From: Hominisplanchenecus murintestinalis
GTDB lineage: Bacteria > Bacillota > Clostridia > Lachnospirales > Lachnospiraceae
Direction of reading: 5' to 3'
Assembly: GCA_004793585.1 (NCBI GenBank)
Contig: SRZB01000001.1
Location: 248,001 to 312,000 of the forward strand
Length of the DNA stretch: 64,000 bases
Under the pieces are notes generated by a model. The model made no database searches and had not been told where the DNA came from. It saw nothing but the letters and a program-made list of their open reading frames with translations. Made by a program: the position numbers and the translations under genes. Positions 43,847 to 51,960 of the stretch are shown here, one piece after another (positions within the stretch are counted from its first letter, which is position 1; each line of letters starts with the position of its first letter).

Positions 43847-44148
43847 AAATAATGCGAAGCACATAAAATATGGTATGTTTGGGGCGTAGTCACTGAGATG
43901 TCACTTTCATTTGTTATAATAAAAATACTTTGAGAAATCTCAAATCAAAAACCATGTTGCAAGCAACAGGGTTTTTGACCCTCGCGGCATTCGTCAAATA
44001 ACCATGTAAACATGGCTATTTTCCTCATTGCTCGCGGGAATAATAGAAAGATTTATATCAAGGTATAGGAAATACCGCAAGGGTATACCTTTATGGCGTG
44101 AGGAACACGCCAGTAATAAGGAAATAACAAACAGGAGGATTTGACAAC
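43847..44148 (+). promoter_or_regulatory. Structured leader before the module 3 transporter
   Basis: No gene is seen in this 302-bp gap. A perfect-core hairpin AATAACCATGT/ACATGGCTATT at 43997-44020 is followed by TTTT, like a terminator or attenuator. A second stem GGCGTG/CACGCC lies at about 44095-44111. A TTATAAT box occurs near 43915. Inference: the transporter has its own promoter with a leader that may control read-through. AGGAGG at about 44136 serves the ATPase. Confidence 0.5.
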
Positions 44149-44871
44149 ATGGAAATACTAAGATGTAATGGTATCGAAAAAGTATTTGGGAAAGGCGATA
44201 ATCAAGTTACTGCTTTAAATGGAATCAGCCTATCTATTGAAAAAGGCGAATTTGTCGCAATTATTGGGGCATCTGGCTCTGGAAAATCAACGCTCCTGCA
44301 TATTTTGGGCAGCGTGGACAAGCCGACAAAAGGCACTGTAACAATAGACGGTGTTGACCTTAGCGGACTAAATGCTACAGATGCCGCTATCTTCAGAAGG
44401 AGAAAGGTTGGATTGGTTTACCAGTTTTACAATCTGATTCCCACTCTTACAGCAGAAAAAAATATCCTTATGCCTATGCTGCTTGACAAAAGAAAGCCAG
44501 ATTTGGATTACTTTAAAATGATTGTAAAGATATTGGGGATAGAGGACAAACTGGAAAGCCTGCCAAGCCAGCTATCTGGAGGACAGCAGCAACGGGTTGC
44601 AATCGCAAGGTCTTTGATTTACCGCCCTGCCATCCTTTTTGCTGATGAACCGACAGGAAACCTTGACCAAAAAAATTCAAAGGAAATAATTGACCTCTTA
44701 AAGCTGTCAAACCGAAATTTAAAACAGACAATACTCCTTATTACCCATGATGAAAAAATTGCATTGGAAACCGACCGAATTGTGACCATCGAAGACGGGC
44801 AAATTGTCAGCGACCATTTCATTGATACTGCCGAGAGGCATAGAGGTATCCCTGTGGAGAAACGGAGGTGA
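44149..44871 (+). CDS. MacB/BceA-type ABC transporter ATP-binding protein
   Basis: A 240-residue ATPase with Walker A GASGSGKST (about residue 44), Q-loop VYQFYNLIP, signature [15 protein letters not shown] and Walker B LFADEPTGNLDQ. These are marks of the LolD/MacB/BceA group, which use ATP to drive mechanotransmission rather than simple transport. It is coupled to the large FtsX-like permease. Likely role: removal of cell-wall-active peptides from their target. Confidence 0.9.
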   Translation: MEILRCNGIEKVFGKGDNQVTALNGISLSIEKGEFVAIIGASGSGKSTLLHILGSVDKPTKGTVTIDGVDLSGLNATDAAIFRRRKVGLVYQFYNLIPTLTAEKNILMPMLLDKRKPDLDYFKMIVKILGIEDKLESLPSQLSGGQQQRVAIARSLIYRPAILFADEPTGNLDQKNSKEIIDLLKLSNRNLKQTILLITHDEKIALETDRIVTIEDGQIVSDHFIDTAERHRGIPVEKRR

Positions 44872-44876
44872 GCAGC

Positions 44877-47066
44877 ATGTGGAAAGACTACTCGAAAAGC
44901 TATATTAAAAATAACCGTGCATCCAGTATATCAATTATGGCGGCTGCTCTTGTTGCCACCATGTTTTTGTCGCTGTTATGCAGCATAGCTTACAATTTTT
45001 GGGCATATGATGTGGAACAAATCATATTGGAGGAGGGCGACTGGCAGGGGCGCATTGTTTGTGAAGCATTAGGTTCCGATGATTTATCTATGGTATGTCA
45101 ATTTGCGAATGTAGAAAAAGCAGTCGTCAACGAGGAATTATCCCAAAAAGGAAAAATAGTGGCGGATGTTTATTTTAAGAATGCCAGAACGATTTATCGC
45201 GATATGCCGTTAATTTCAGCACAGCTTGGGCTAAATGAAGATTCCATCCAATATAACTCATTGCTCCTGTCCCGCTATTTTATACACGACCCAGAGGATG
45301 AGGCGCCGCCAATGCTTTTGACACTGTATGTTGTGATACTGATTATTATGGCAGTGTCGTTAATCTTAATTATCCGAGGCTCTTTTGAATTATCCATGAA
45401 TGCCAGAATCCATCAATTTGGTATATTTTCGAGTATTGGGGCTACACCAAGGCAAATTAGAACCTGTCTGTTGCAGGAAGCGATGGTTTTAAGCATACTG
45501 CCAATGCTAATTGGAAGTATGTCTGGGATTTTAATAAGCTATGGGATTATAAAAGCAGTCAATTTTTTTGCTTCGGATGTATCTGGACGCCACGAAGCTG
45601 TTTTTCAGTATCATCCGTCCATATTTGCGCTTACGGTTCTCATTTCGTTCTTAACCGTAATTTTTTCTGCGTGGATTCCTGCAAGAAAACTGAGCAGGAT
45701 GACGCCTCTGGAAGCAATCAGAAATACAAGCGGTTTATTGTTAAAGAAAAAGAAACATTCTCGGTTTTTATCTTGCATTTTTGGCATGAAAGGGGAACTT
45801 GCAGGAAACGCATTAAAAGCTCAAAAGAAACATTTACGGATATCCACATTGTCATTATTGCTGTCTTTTCTGGGTTTTTCTATCATGCTCTGCTTTACTA
45901 CCCTTGCAGATATCAGTACCAGATATACTTATTTTGAACGATATCAGGATGTGTGGGATATCATGATAACTTTAAAGGACACGGAATTAACAGATTTTGG
46001 CTTAACAGATGAATTGCGGGATATTACGGGGATACAAGATGCCACGGTATATCAAAAGGCCAAAGCTTTGACGTTTCTGCCAGAGGGATTACAGAGCGAT
46101 GAACTGTCATCACTTGGCGGGCTTGAATCAGTTGCGGGAACACCGAATGAAAATGGGCAGTTTCAAGTATCTGCTCCGATTGTTGTTTTGGATGACACAA
46201 GCTTTTTAAACTTCTGTTCACAGATTGGGATTACACCAAGTCTTGATGGCGCAATCGTATTAAATCAGATTTGGGATAGCAGAAACAGCAATTTCCGCTA
46301 TAAAGAATATGTTCCATTTGTAAGGGATGATAACCAGAATACAATACTTTATAAAAATGACAAAACCGTAAAAATCCCTGTTTTATCTTATACACAGAAA
46401 TCCCCCACGTTGAGGGAAGAATATGATAATTATGCCCTTGTACATTTTATCCCGCTTACCATGTGGAATAAAACTTTGGGAGAGGTATGTGAAGCTGAAT
46501 CCGACAGTTATATCCGTATTCTTTCAAACGGAACTGCAAATCTTACGGCCTTAAACGCTCTGGAACAGGAAGTCGTGCGGCTTGTATCGGAGCAGTATGA
46601 AATTGAAAGTGAAAACCGAGTACAGGAAAGATTGTCTAATGACAGTTTAATCCAAGGCATGGTAATGATTTTGGGAGCTTTTTGTGTATTGCTTGCTGTG
46701 ATTGGAATTGCGAATGTCTTTTCAAATACGTTAGGGTTTCTCCGTCAAAGGAAACGGGAATTTGCCCAATATATGTCCATTGGCTTGACACCGCAGGAAA
46801 TGAGGAAAATGTTCTGTATTGAAGCGTTTGTGATAGCAGGGAAACCACTTTTGATTACATTACCGCTTACCGTATTGTTTGTGCAATTTGCCGTAACAGC
46901 AAGCTATTTAGAGCCGATGGTATTCTGGTCAGAAGCCCCGATTCTGCCTATTTTGATATTTGCGGCTGCGATTGTATTGTTTGTTGCGCTTGCTTATTAT
47001 ATTGGCGGAAGGCGTCTTTTGCAGTGTGACTTGAATGAAACATTGCGGAATGATGCGTTGATTTAG
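44877..47066 (+). CDS. FtsX/BceB-like ABC transporter permease
   Basis: A 729-residue permease with an N-terminal anchor (SISIMAAALVATMFLSLLCSIAY), a first group of three membrane segments around residues 150-280 with the FtsX motif FGIFSSIGATPRQIR, a second anchor near residue 320, an extracellular domain of about 250 residues, and a last group of three segments with FAQYMSIGLTPQEMRKMFC. Two FtsX repeats make it MacB/YtrF-like rather than strictly ten-segment BceB. The start ATG follows GGAGG; a GTG three codons earlier overlaps the RBS. Confidence 0.88.
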   Translation: MWKDYSKSYIKNNRASSISIMAAALVATMFLSLLCSIAYNFWAYDVEQIILEEGDWQGRIVCEALGSDDLSMVCQFANVEKAVVNEELSQKGKIVADVYFKNARTIYRDMPLISAQLGLNEDSIQYNSLLLSRYFIHDPEDEAPPMLLTLYVVILIIMAVSLILIIRGSFELSMNARIHQFGIFSSIGATPRQIRTCLLQEAMVLSILPMLIGSMSGILISYGIIKAVNFFASDVSGRHEAVFQYHPSIFALTVLISFLTVIFSAWIPARKLSRMTPLEAIRNTSGLLLKKKKHSRFLSCIFGMKGELAGNALKAQKKHLRISTLSLLLSFLGFSIMLCFTTLADISTRYTYFERYQDVWDIMITLKDTELTDFGLTDELRDITGIQDATVYQKAKALTFLPEGLQSDELSSLGGLESVAGTPNENGQFQVSAPIVVLDDTSFLNFCSQIGITPSLDGAIVLNQIWDSRNSNFRYKEYVPFVRDDNQNTILYKNDKTVKIPVLSYTQKSPTLREEYDNYALVHFIPLTMWNKTLGEVCEAESDSYIRILSNGTANLTALNALEQEVVRLVSEQYEIESENRVQERLSNDSLIQGMVMILGAFCVLLAVIGIANVFSNTLGFLRQRKREFAQYMSIGLTPQEMRKMFCIEAFVIAGKPLLITLPLTVLFVQFAVTASYLEPMVFWSEAPILPILIFAAAIVLFVALAYYIGGRRLLQCDLNETLRNDALI

Positions 47067-47111
47067 CAGATAAAGAGTAAACGGTAGATAGTCCCCCATC
47101 CCGTCTACGCA

Positions 47112-47280
47112 TGGATGGCATGGATATGTGCATTGAACCCCTCTGAACAGACCTTTGAGGAATTAAAACCATATATACAAGAATCCTATGAGTATAATAT
47201 CTGCCAACTGATTGGTAACCAGATAGTCATTCATTTAATAACTCAAACTTCGCACATAGATTTTGCCTATGCACCTTGAA
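47112..47280 (+). pseudogene. Truncated open frame ending inside the inverted-repeat element
   Basis: The plus-strand frame reads AWMAWICALNPSEQTFEELK and continues about 20 residues before entering the element at 47242, where it picks up a TGA. There is no RBS and no start with support. It looks like the middle of a larger protein, cut on both sides. No family recognised. Confidence 0.4.
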
Positions 47281-47563
47281 AATTCAATACCTGGCAGTTA
47301 TTCAGTTGTCAAAAGTCTGCTGTTATGCTGCTTGAAGCTGCGCTTTCAGCAAAGCAGGTAATGTATTCATAAATGTATTAACCAGTTCGTCAATTTTATC
47401 GTTGGACGGCTCTGTATTGTTGTTAAGTATGGTTCGGAACATTTGAAGCAGCATTCGAAATGCCTGTCAATTATACCAAACCAGACGGTTTCATGCTATT
47501 TTATTGCCAGTTTTTATTGAATTTTCAAGGTGCATAGGCACTTATTAAAGTGCGAAGTTTGAG
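47242..47563. mobile_element. 322-bp element with ~48-bp terminal inverted repeats
   Basis: The ends are inverted copies. CTCAAACTTCGCAC at 47242-47255 matches its reverse complement at 47550-47563. After 9-10 variable bases a further 25 bp are identical (47265-47289 and 47515-47539). The inside carries a minus-strand 43-codon frame (MLLQMFRTILNNNTEPSNDK and on, ending at about 47334) that may be a transposase relic. It is a non-autonomous element. No target duplication is evident. Confidence 0.78.
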
Positions 47564-47761
47564 ATCATAATCAATATGGGGCAAAACAAGCGCTTCCACT
47601 TTTTCGCCACGCTCCGCAATATTTTCAATAACTTCTGCATATTCTTTCCCACTGCTTTTTGTACCGCCATCTACAATAATATTGGCATATTTTTCACCTT
47701 TTCCATACCTAAGCCAGATAAAGTTCCCTTCATCTGCCGGAAGCAAATAAATTTTCACCAT
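47525..47761 (-). pseudogene. N-terminal fragment of a metallo-beta-lactamase-fold protein
   Basis: The first ~66 residues read as the start of a ComEC/MBL-like hydrolase (GNFIWLRYGKGEKYANIIVDGG, then EALVLPHIDYD, the T/PHxDxD metal motif). After HIDYD the frame runs into the inverted-repeat element and stops. All later metal ligands are missing. Stand-alone proteins with this start are often toxin-like or defence-linked MBL genes in Firmicutes. The gap 47762-48032 shows no gene. Confidence 0.65.
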
Positions 47762-48032
47762 TTTACTCTCCCGCTCTCCGAAATCATCCCATTATCTTTA
47801 TTTATTTCTTTTATTTAGTATACTTCGTTTATCTAAATCTATCAAGAAAAATTATACTTATATGTAAAATCAATCCTATTAAGTACTATTTATTAAATGC
47901 GTTTTCTGACAACAAAACTCTTTTTGCGAATTTCTAACTCCACCTTGTATTCTCATATGAAACACTAAAAAATGCCTGAGTTCAAAATTCTCAGACACCT
48001 TTTCATAAAAATATATTCATGGCGTTACTTCA

Positions 48033-48412
48033 CTAAAATCCCCCCATCTGATACGCCCGTTCAATTACATAAGACGGCTCGAAATATGCACTACAATTAT
48101 AGTTATCTATGACATTGCATATTTCGTGGTTGTAAACCCTGAAAATCCCTTCTACATAATCCTCACCCTGCAATGCCGTATCCCGGATCAATCTTTGATA
48201 GACTTTACCCATTTATCTTCAACATCCAACGGATTTTCCGCATGAAGCACGTTCGCAACACTAATCAAATGATACATTGCATCTTTCCCAATGGTATTCA
48301 CCACATATTGATTTTTCTGATGTAATTTCCTTGCAATCCGCTCAATCATATGGCATATAAAAAGCAAATTCCCATATTTGGTCATCGGCCATCGGGCCTT
48401 CCACAATATCAT
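48033..48412 (-). pseudogene. Frameshifted partner gene of the DUF3990 protein
   Basis: One frame (48188-48412) gives LLFICHMIERIARKLHQKNQ and VVNTIGKDAMYHLISVANVL. The end continues in another frame (48033-48190) as RLIRDTALQGEDYVEGIFRV and SAYFEPSYVIERAYQMG. Together they resemble a ~140-residue helical family I recall downstream of DUF3990 genes in Lachnospiraceae. One frameshift near 48190 separates the halves. It is not functional as written. Confidence 0.55.
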
Positions 48413-48687
48413 ATTGATGCTCTATGCCTCTTCTGCAATCAATAACAAACTGCAGCCAATCTTCCGTCATGTGCTCAAAACTGCGCATCTTCAAATTTAT
48501 CATCCTGTATATAAAGATAGCTGTTTACAATAGATTCCCACCGCTTCGTTAATGCCCACCGTTTTGCCTGCTTTTCCAATTTTGTACAGTAAAAACCATA
48601 TCCAGAATCTTTATAGTGTCCATGAATCATAATTCGAGGTTTTTCTACTATCACATTATTCCCCTGGTAAATCCTATTTTTATTCAT
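48342..48687 (-). pseudogene. Frameshifted DUF3990 (ADP-ribosyltransferase-like) gene
   Basis: The first part (48475-48687) reads YQGNNVIVEKPRIMIHGHYK, then SGYGFYCTKLEKQAKRWA, the DUF3990 start. After a frameshift near 48478 the signature continues as CRRGIEHQYDIVEGPMADDQ (ending at 48342). DUF3990 proteins have an ART-like fold and are suspected toxins paired with small partners. Here both pair members are broken. Confidence 0.68.
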
Positions 48688-48760
48688 AAACTTCATCCCC
48701 CTGCTTTTCAGAATATGTCCATTTTGACATATTGTCAAGTAACCGGCTATTTTTTTACTT

Positions 48761-48913
48761 CCGCATATGTAACAGTTCAGCCTTCGGCTTCCTGTTACTG
48801 GCATCAAGCCATGCAAAACCACTTCGTGGTAGCTTGATGCCCCTCAACCGCAATGCTATTTCACGTACTTTGCAGCAAGTGCAAAGTCCTGGGCTGAACT
48901 GTTACCCGCATAT
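48761..48913. mobile_element. 137-bp MITE with 14-bp inverted repeats and 8-bp target duplication
   Basis: GTAACAGTTCAGCC (48769-48782) is the reverse complement of GGCTGAACTGTTAC (48892-48905). CCGCATAT flanks it on both sides (48761-48768 and 48906-48913). Inside are a hairpin GGCATCAAGC/GCTTGATGCC and the TTTGCA/TGCAAA unit also found at 10000. It has no coding capacity of its own but supplies the last 15 codons of the WYL regulator. Confidence 0.8.
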
Positions 48914-49806
48914 TTCCCCTTGATTCCTTCCGCGAATGCTGCTACATCTTTTCGGAGTTCTTCCGGCTCCAAAAGCTCCGCGCCATCCCCAAAAGAGGCA
49001 ATCCATCTCACAACGGTGTCCTTATCCGTAAACCCAAAAGAAAAAAGCAGCGTTCCATCCGGCTGAACAGCAAAGCTTTCCGGACCATATTCTTCGATGA
49101 GCCTCCATTTATATTCCGGCTGGATTTTCGCTTTCACCTGATACAGATGCGGAAACACCCGTTCAGATGAAAGATCCGGAAGCGGAACTGCCCGCTTTTC
49201 AAAGGCTTCGCCTACTTGCAGCTCTGTCATCCGCACTAGCTTAAAGAGCCGGAAATCTTCTCTGCATCCGCACCATCCCCACAGATACCAGCTCGACCAC
49301 TGGAAAATCAAATGATACGGTTCGACAATCCGCCGCGACTCCCCCCTTGGCGCAAAATAAGCAAAGGAAACTTTATGTCCTGAAAGGATTGCGTCATGCA
49401 GCAATTCAATTTTGGGAGATAACGAATCTCTGTACCAGGAAGAAAGATCGATGAAAATGTGCATGTCCCCTGCAAGCAAGTTAGAAGCTCCTGCCGACAG
49501 CTTCTCCATCAACTGTGCATAGCGGTTGGTTCCGCTCACACTGTCCAGGCTGCGGAGCCCCGCTAAAATAGCCTGCATATCCGATGTACTGAGTAAGGTA
49601 CGGTCTATTTTATACCCTTCCATAATCGAAACACCGCCGTTTTTTCCCGGTTCTGTCACCAGCGGAATTCCTGCCATGCAAAGCGCTTCAATATCCCGGT
49701 TAATCGTACGGCGGGAAACCTCAAACTTCTTTGCAAGATAAGGAGCAGTCACCTTCTCCTTCTGCAGCAGAATCGACAGGATTCCAATCATTCGGTCAAG
49801 CTTCAT
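48856..49806 (-). CDS. WYL-domain transcriptional regulator (YafY type) with MITE-derived C-terminus
   Basis: A 316-residue regulator with an N-terminal winged helix (RMIGILSILLQKEKVTAPYL, FEVSRRTINRDIEAL) and a WYL domain (SFAYFAPRGESRRIVEPYHLIFQWSSWYLWGWC). Residues after KGKYAG come from the inserted MITE (NSSAQDFALAAKYVK). The scar at 30348 keeps an uninterrupted version that would end in a short GFSF tail. WYL domains sense small ligands or nucleic acids. It is downstream of the MFS gene on the same strand. Confidence 0.88.
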   Translation of the reverse strand: MKLDRMIGILSILLQKEKVTAPYLAKKFEVSRRTINRDIEALCMAGIPLVTEPGKNGGVSIMEGYKIDRTLLSTSDMQAILAGLRSLDSVSGTNRYAQLMEKLSAGASNLLAGDMHIFIDLSSWYRDSLSPKIELLHDAILSGHKVSFAYFAPRGESRRIVEPYHLIFQWSSWYLWGWCGCREDFRLFKLVRMTELQVGEAFEKRAVPLPDLSSERVFPHLYQVKAKIQPEYKWRLIEEYGPESFAVQPDGTLLFSFGFTDKDTVVRWIASFGDGAELLEPEELRKDVAAFAEGIKGKYAGNSSAQDFALAAKYVK

Positions 49807-49885
49807 AAGAAATCCCTCCTCACCATTTATAGAATTAGTATACCATAAAACGGCGACAGATACATGTCATGTTTCAAAGTCCATT

Positions 49886-51124
49886 TTAAAAATCTTTGTA
49901 AATATTTCTGGCGCTGACAGCAGTCAGTAGTGACGCTACACCTGAAAACAGGACAACCACATATTCAAATCCTTTGCAGATTTCAAACAGGATGCCATAG
50001 AGTGCATTGCCTAACGGCTGCGCACACATGGCAATGGTAAGGATGACGGCAATCACCTTCCCAATGACACTTTGCGGAGTTTCCGCCTGAATAAAAGACA
50101 TCATCTGTACGGTAAAAATTGTTGAAAATGCCATAATAAGAAAACAGCATATCGTAATCACAAGATAGTTTATCATTCCGGATGAGCATAAGATCAGCGC
50201 AGCGCCCATAGGAAATACGCAAACGGCACTGGCTATAATCAGATTGCCTGATTTCTGAATAGATAGTTTATCCGCAAAAATGCCTGCGCAAATGCCCCCT
50301 GCCAATCCGCCTGCCGCCAACGCACCATTCGCAAAACCATAAAGCCTGTTTGCTTCTGCCGCCCCTAAATTTAACACCTCTGTTATAAGGTATGGCAGCG
50401 CTACAAGAATCATTGCAGACAAAAATAGATTGATTCTGCAGATTACCAGAAGCGATTTTCCAATCACAGGCTTATCTTTCCAAATAAACCGAATACTTTC
50501 TTTAAAATCAGCTTTCACCACTCTCCATATGCTTCCGTCTGAATCCCGTTTATAAAATGGTATTTTAATAAAAATCTCCATAACTGCAGATACCACAAAA
50601 CATACCGTGCATACCCATAATACCGTTTTCAACCCGTATGCACTATACAAAACCCCTCCAAGAACCGGTCCCATGAAGGAGGCAAAAGAACTTATCGTGT
50701 TGATAACAGAATTTGCCGCCATGAAATGTTCCTGGTTTACCAGCGCAGGTATGCTCGCCTGCACAGACGGCTGATATGCCCCTGCAATCCCATATAGGAG
50801 CATCAACGTAACCGTCAAAAGGATAATAAGGTTTGCGCTATTCATAAACAGCAAAAATAACAGGATAACTGCGGCTGTAAAGAAATCCAATACTACCATA
50901 ACATTTCTCTTATTTACCCTGTCCGCCACAATACCGCCTACCGGCGACAGCAGGATGGCCGGAAGAAAAGCGCACGCCGTAACGGTTCCGTAAAGCGCCG
51001 ATGAACCTGTCAGATTTAATAAATACAGCGGCAGCGCAAACCTTAATGCCGCGTTCCCAAACAATGAGATAATCTGTCCAATAACAACCATCATAAAATT
51101 TTTTGAAAATAATTTTTTATTCAT
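49886..51124 (-). CDS. MFS efflux transporter
   Basis: A 412-residue protein with about 12 membrane segments. The motif A region is GGIVADRVNKRNVMVVLDF after segment 2. GLAGGICAGIFADKLSIQKSG is its counterpart in the second half. It resembles the macrolide/multidrug group (MefA-like, ENTS). A TetR repressor gene lies directly upstream on the same strand, so drug or metabolite export under TetR control is likely. Confidence 0.88.
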   Translation of the reverse strand: MNKKLFSKNFMMVVIGQIISLFGNAALRFALPLYLLNLTGSSALYGTVTACAFLPAILLSPVGGIVADRVNKRNVMVVLDFFTAAVILLFLLFMNSANLIILLTVTLMLLYGIAGAYQPSVQASIPALVNQEHFMAANSVINTISSFASFMGPVLGGVLYSAYGLKTVLWVCTVCFVVSAVMEIFIKIPFYKRDSDGSIWRVVKADFKESIRFIWKDKPVIGKSLLVICRINLFLSAMILVALPYLITEVLNLGAAEANRLYGFANGALAAGGLAGGICAGIFADKLSIQKSGNLIIASAVCVFPMGAALILCSSGMINYLVITICCFLIMAFSTIFTVQMMSFIQAETPQSVIGKVIAVILTIAMCAQPLGNALYGILFEICKGFEYVVVLFSGVASLLTAVSARNIYKDF

Positions 51125-51141
51125 TCTTTACTCCTTTTTTA

Positions 51142-51158
51142 ATACCGCATGTTGGTAT
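51142..51158 (-). promoter_or_regulatory. Possible TetR half-sites before the MFS gene
   Basis: ATACC (51142-51146) and GGTAT (51154-51158) face each other with 7 bp between them, about 20 bp before the MFS start. They share half-sites with the operator at 51899 but have wider spacing. This could be a weak second operator. Confidence 0.4.
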
Positions 51159-51201
51159 GTATTTCTTTAAAAATTTTCTGCCCATTTTGCAGGGCAGAAT
51201 T

Positions 51202-51855
51202 TCACCTGTTCTTCTGATATATAGCTGTCAGCTCCCGCAGCCTTTCCAGCATTTCATGATCCACAATATCTAATCCAAATCCTTGCAGCATCTGGCTAAA
51301 CACCATAAACTTACGATAAGACTCTTCCTCAGAGTCACCAAATATCATAGGATTCATCCAAACATTTGCCGCAAGGATAATCAATTCCGCCAATTGTTCC
51401 GGGTAATCGGTCTTAATAGAACCGTCTGAAATACCCTGTTTGATAATCGGCAAAATATAATTTGGCGCTACTTCTTCTATCGTATCCTGCAAAAGACTGA
51501 CAAGAAGCTTCGGATTATTGCCAAAATTAGGAGCTACTGTAAATATGTCATCCTGCACTGGTCTGTCAATGGATGCTTTAAAAATAGTTTTCAACTTTTC
51601 TTTTCCGCTAAGTCCGGAGCAGTCACGGATAGCTGCAAGCATTCGGTTTGACTCTTCCGTCATTCTACTCGTAACAGCAACTAAAATATCTTCTTTTGAC
51701 TTAAAGTGATGATAAATCGCGCCTTTGCTAAGCCCGCCTAAGCCATGAATGATATCCTGAATGGAAGTATTCTCATATCCTTTCTCCATAAACAGGCGAA
51801 AGGCAACATCTAATATTAAATTGACAGTTTCTTCCGGATGCTTATTTCTCGCCAC
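51202..51855 (-). CDS. TetR/AcrR-family repressor
   Basis: A 217-residue repressor starting at GTG. The N-terminal HTH is ILDVAFRLFMEKGYENTSIQ, then GGLSKGAIYHHFKSKEDIL, a textbook TetR domain. The C-terminal ~150 residues are the ligand-binding helical domain. GGGAGGG lies before the GTG. Upstream, a perfect palindrome sits between -35 and -10, so it most likely represses itself and the MFS gene that follows after 78 bp. Confidence 0.9.
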   Translation of the reverse strand: MARNKHPEETVNLILDVAFRLFMEKGYENTSIQDIIHGLGGLSKGAIYHHFKSKEDILVAVTSRMTEESNRMLAAIRDCSGLSGKEKLKTIFKASIDRPVQDDIFTVAPNFGNNPKLLVSLLQDTIEEVAPNYILPIIKQGISDGSIKTDYPEQLAELIILAANVWMNPMIFGDSEEESYRKFMVFSQMLQGFGLDIVDHEMLERLRELTAIYQKNR

Positions 51856-51872
51856 TATTTTCCCTCCCAAAT

Positions 51873-51921
51873 ATACGATTCGTATGCATTGATATTATCA
51901 TACCGATGGTATGTTTGTCAA
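51873..51921 (-). promoter_or_regulatory. tetR promoter with operator palindromes
   Basis: TTGACA (51916-51921), 16 bp, then GATAAT (51894-51899) on the minus strand. CATACCATCGGTATG, a 15-bp palindrome (51899-51913), fills the spacer. ATACGAATCGTAT, a second 13-bp palindrome (51873-51885), lies at the start of the transcript. A repressor bound to the first would block RNA polymerase directly. Confidence 0.75.
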
Positions 51922-51960
51922 TACGGCAGACAATGGTTCGCTCCCTCTGCAATAACCTGT

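Noticed and set aside
43927-44060. Repeated CTCGCGG motifs in the module 3 leader considered as a riboswitch
   Set aside because: The copies are direct rather than complementary, and the region does not fit any riboswitch I know; only the 43997-44020 hairpin is supportable.
47812-48000. AT-rich gap before the DUF3990 pair examined for a CRISPR array, tRNA or origin
   Set aside because: No spaced repeats, cloverleaf or DnaA-box cluster was seen.
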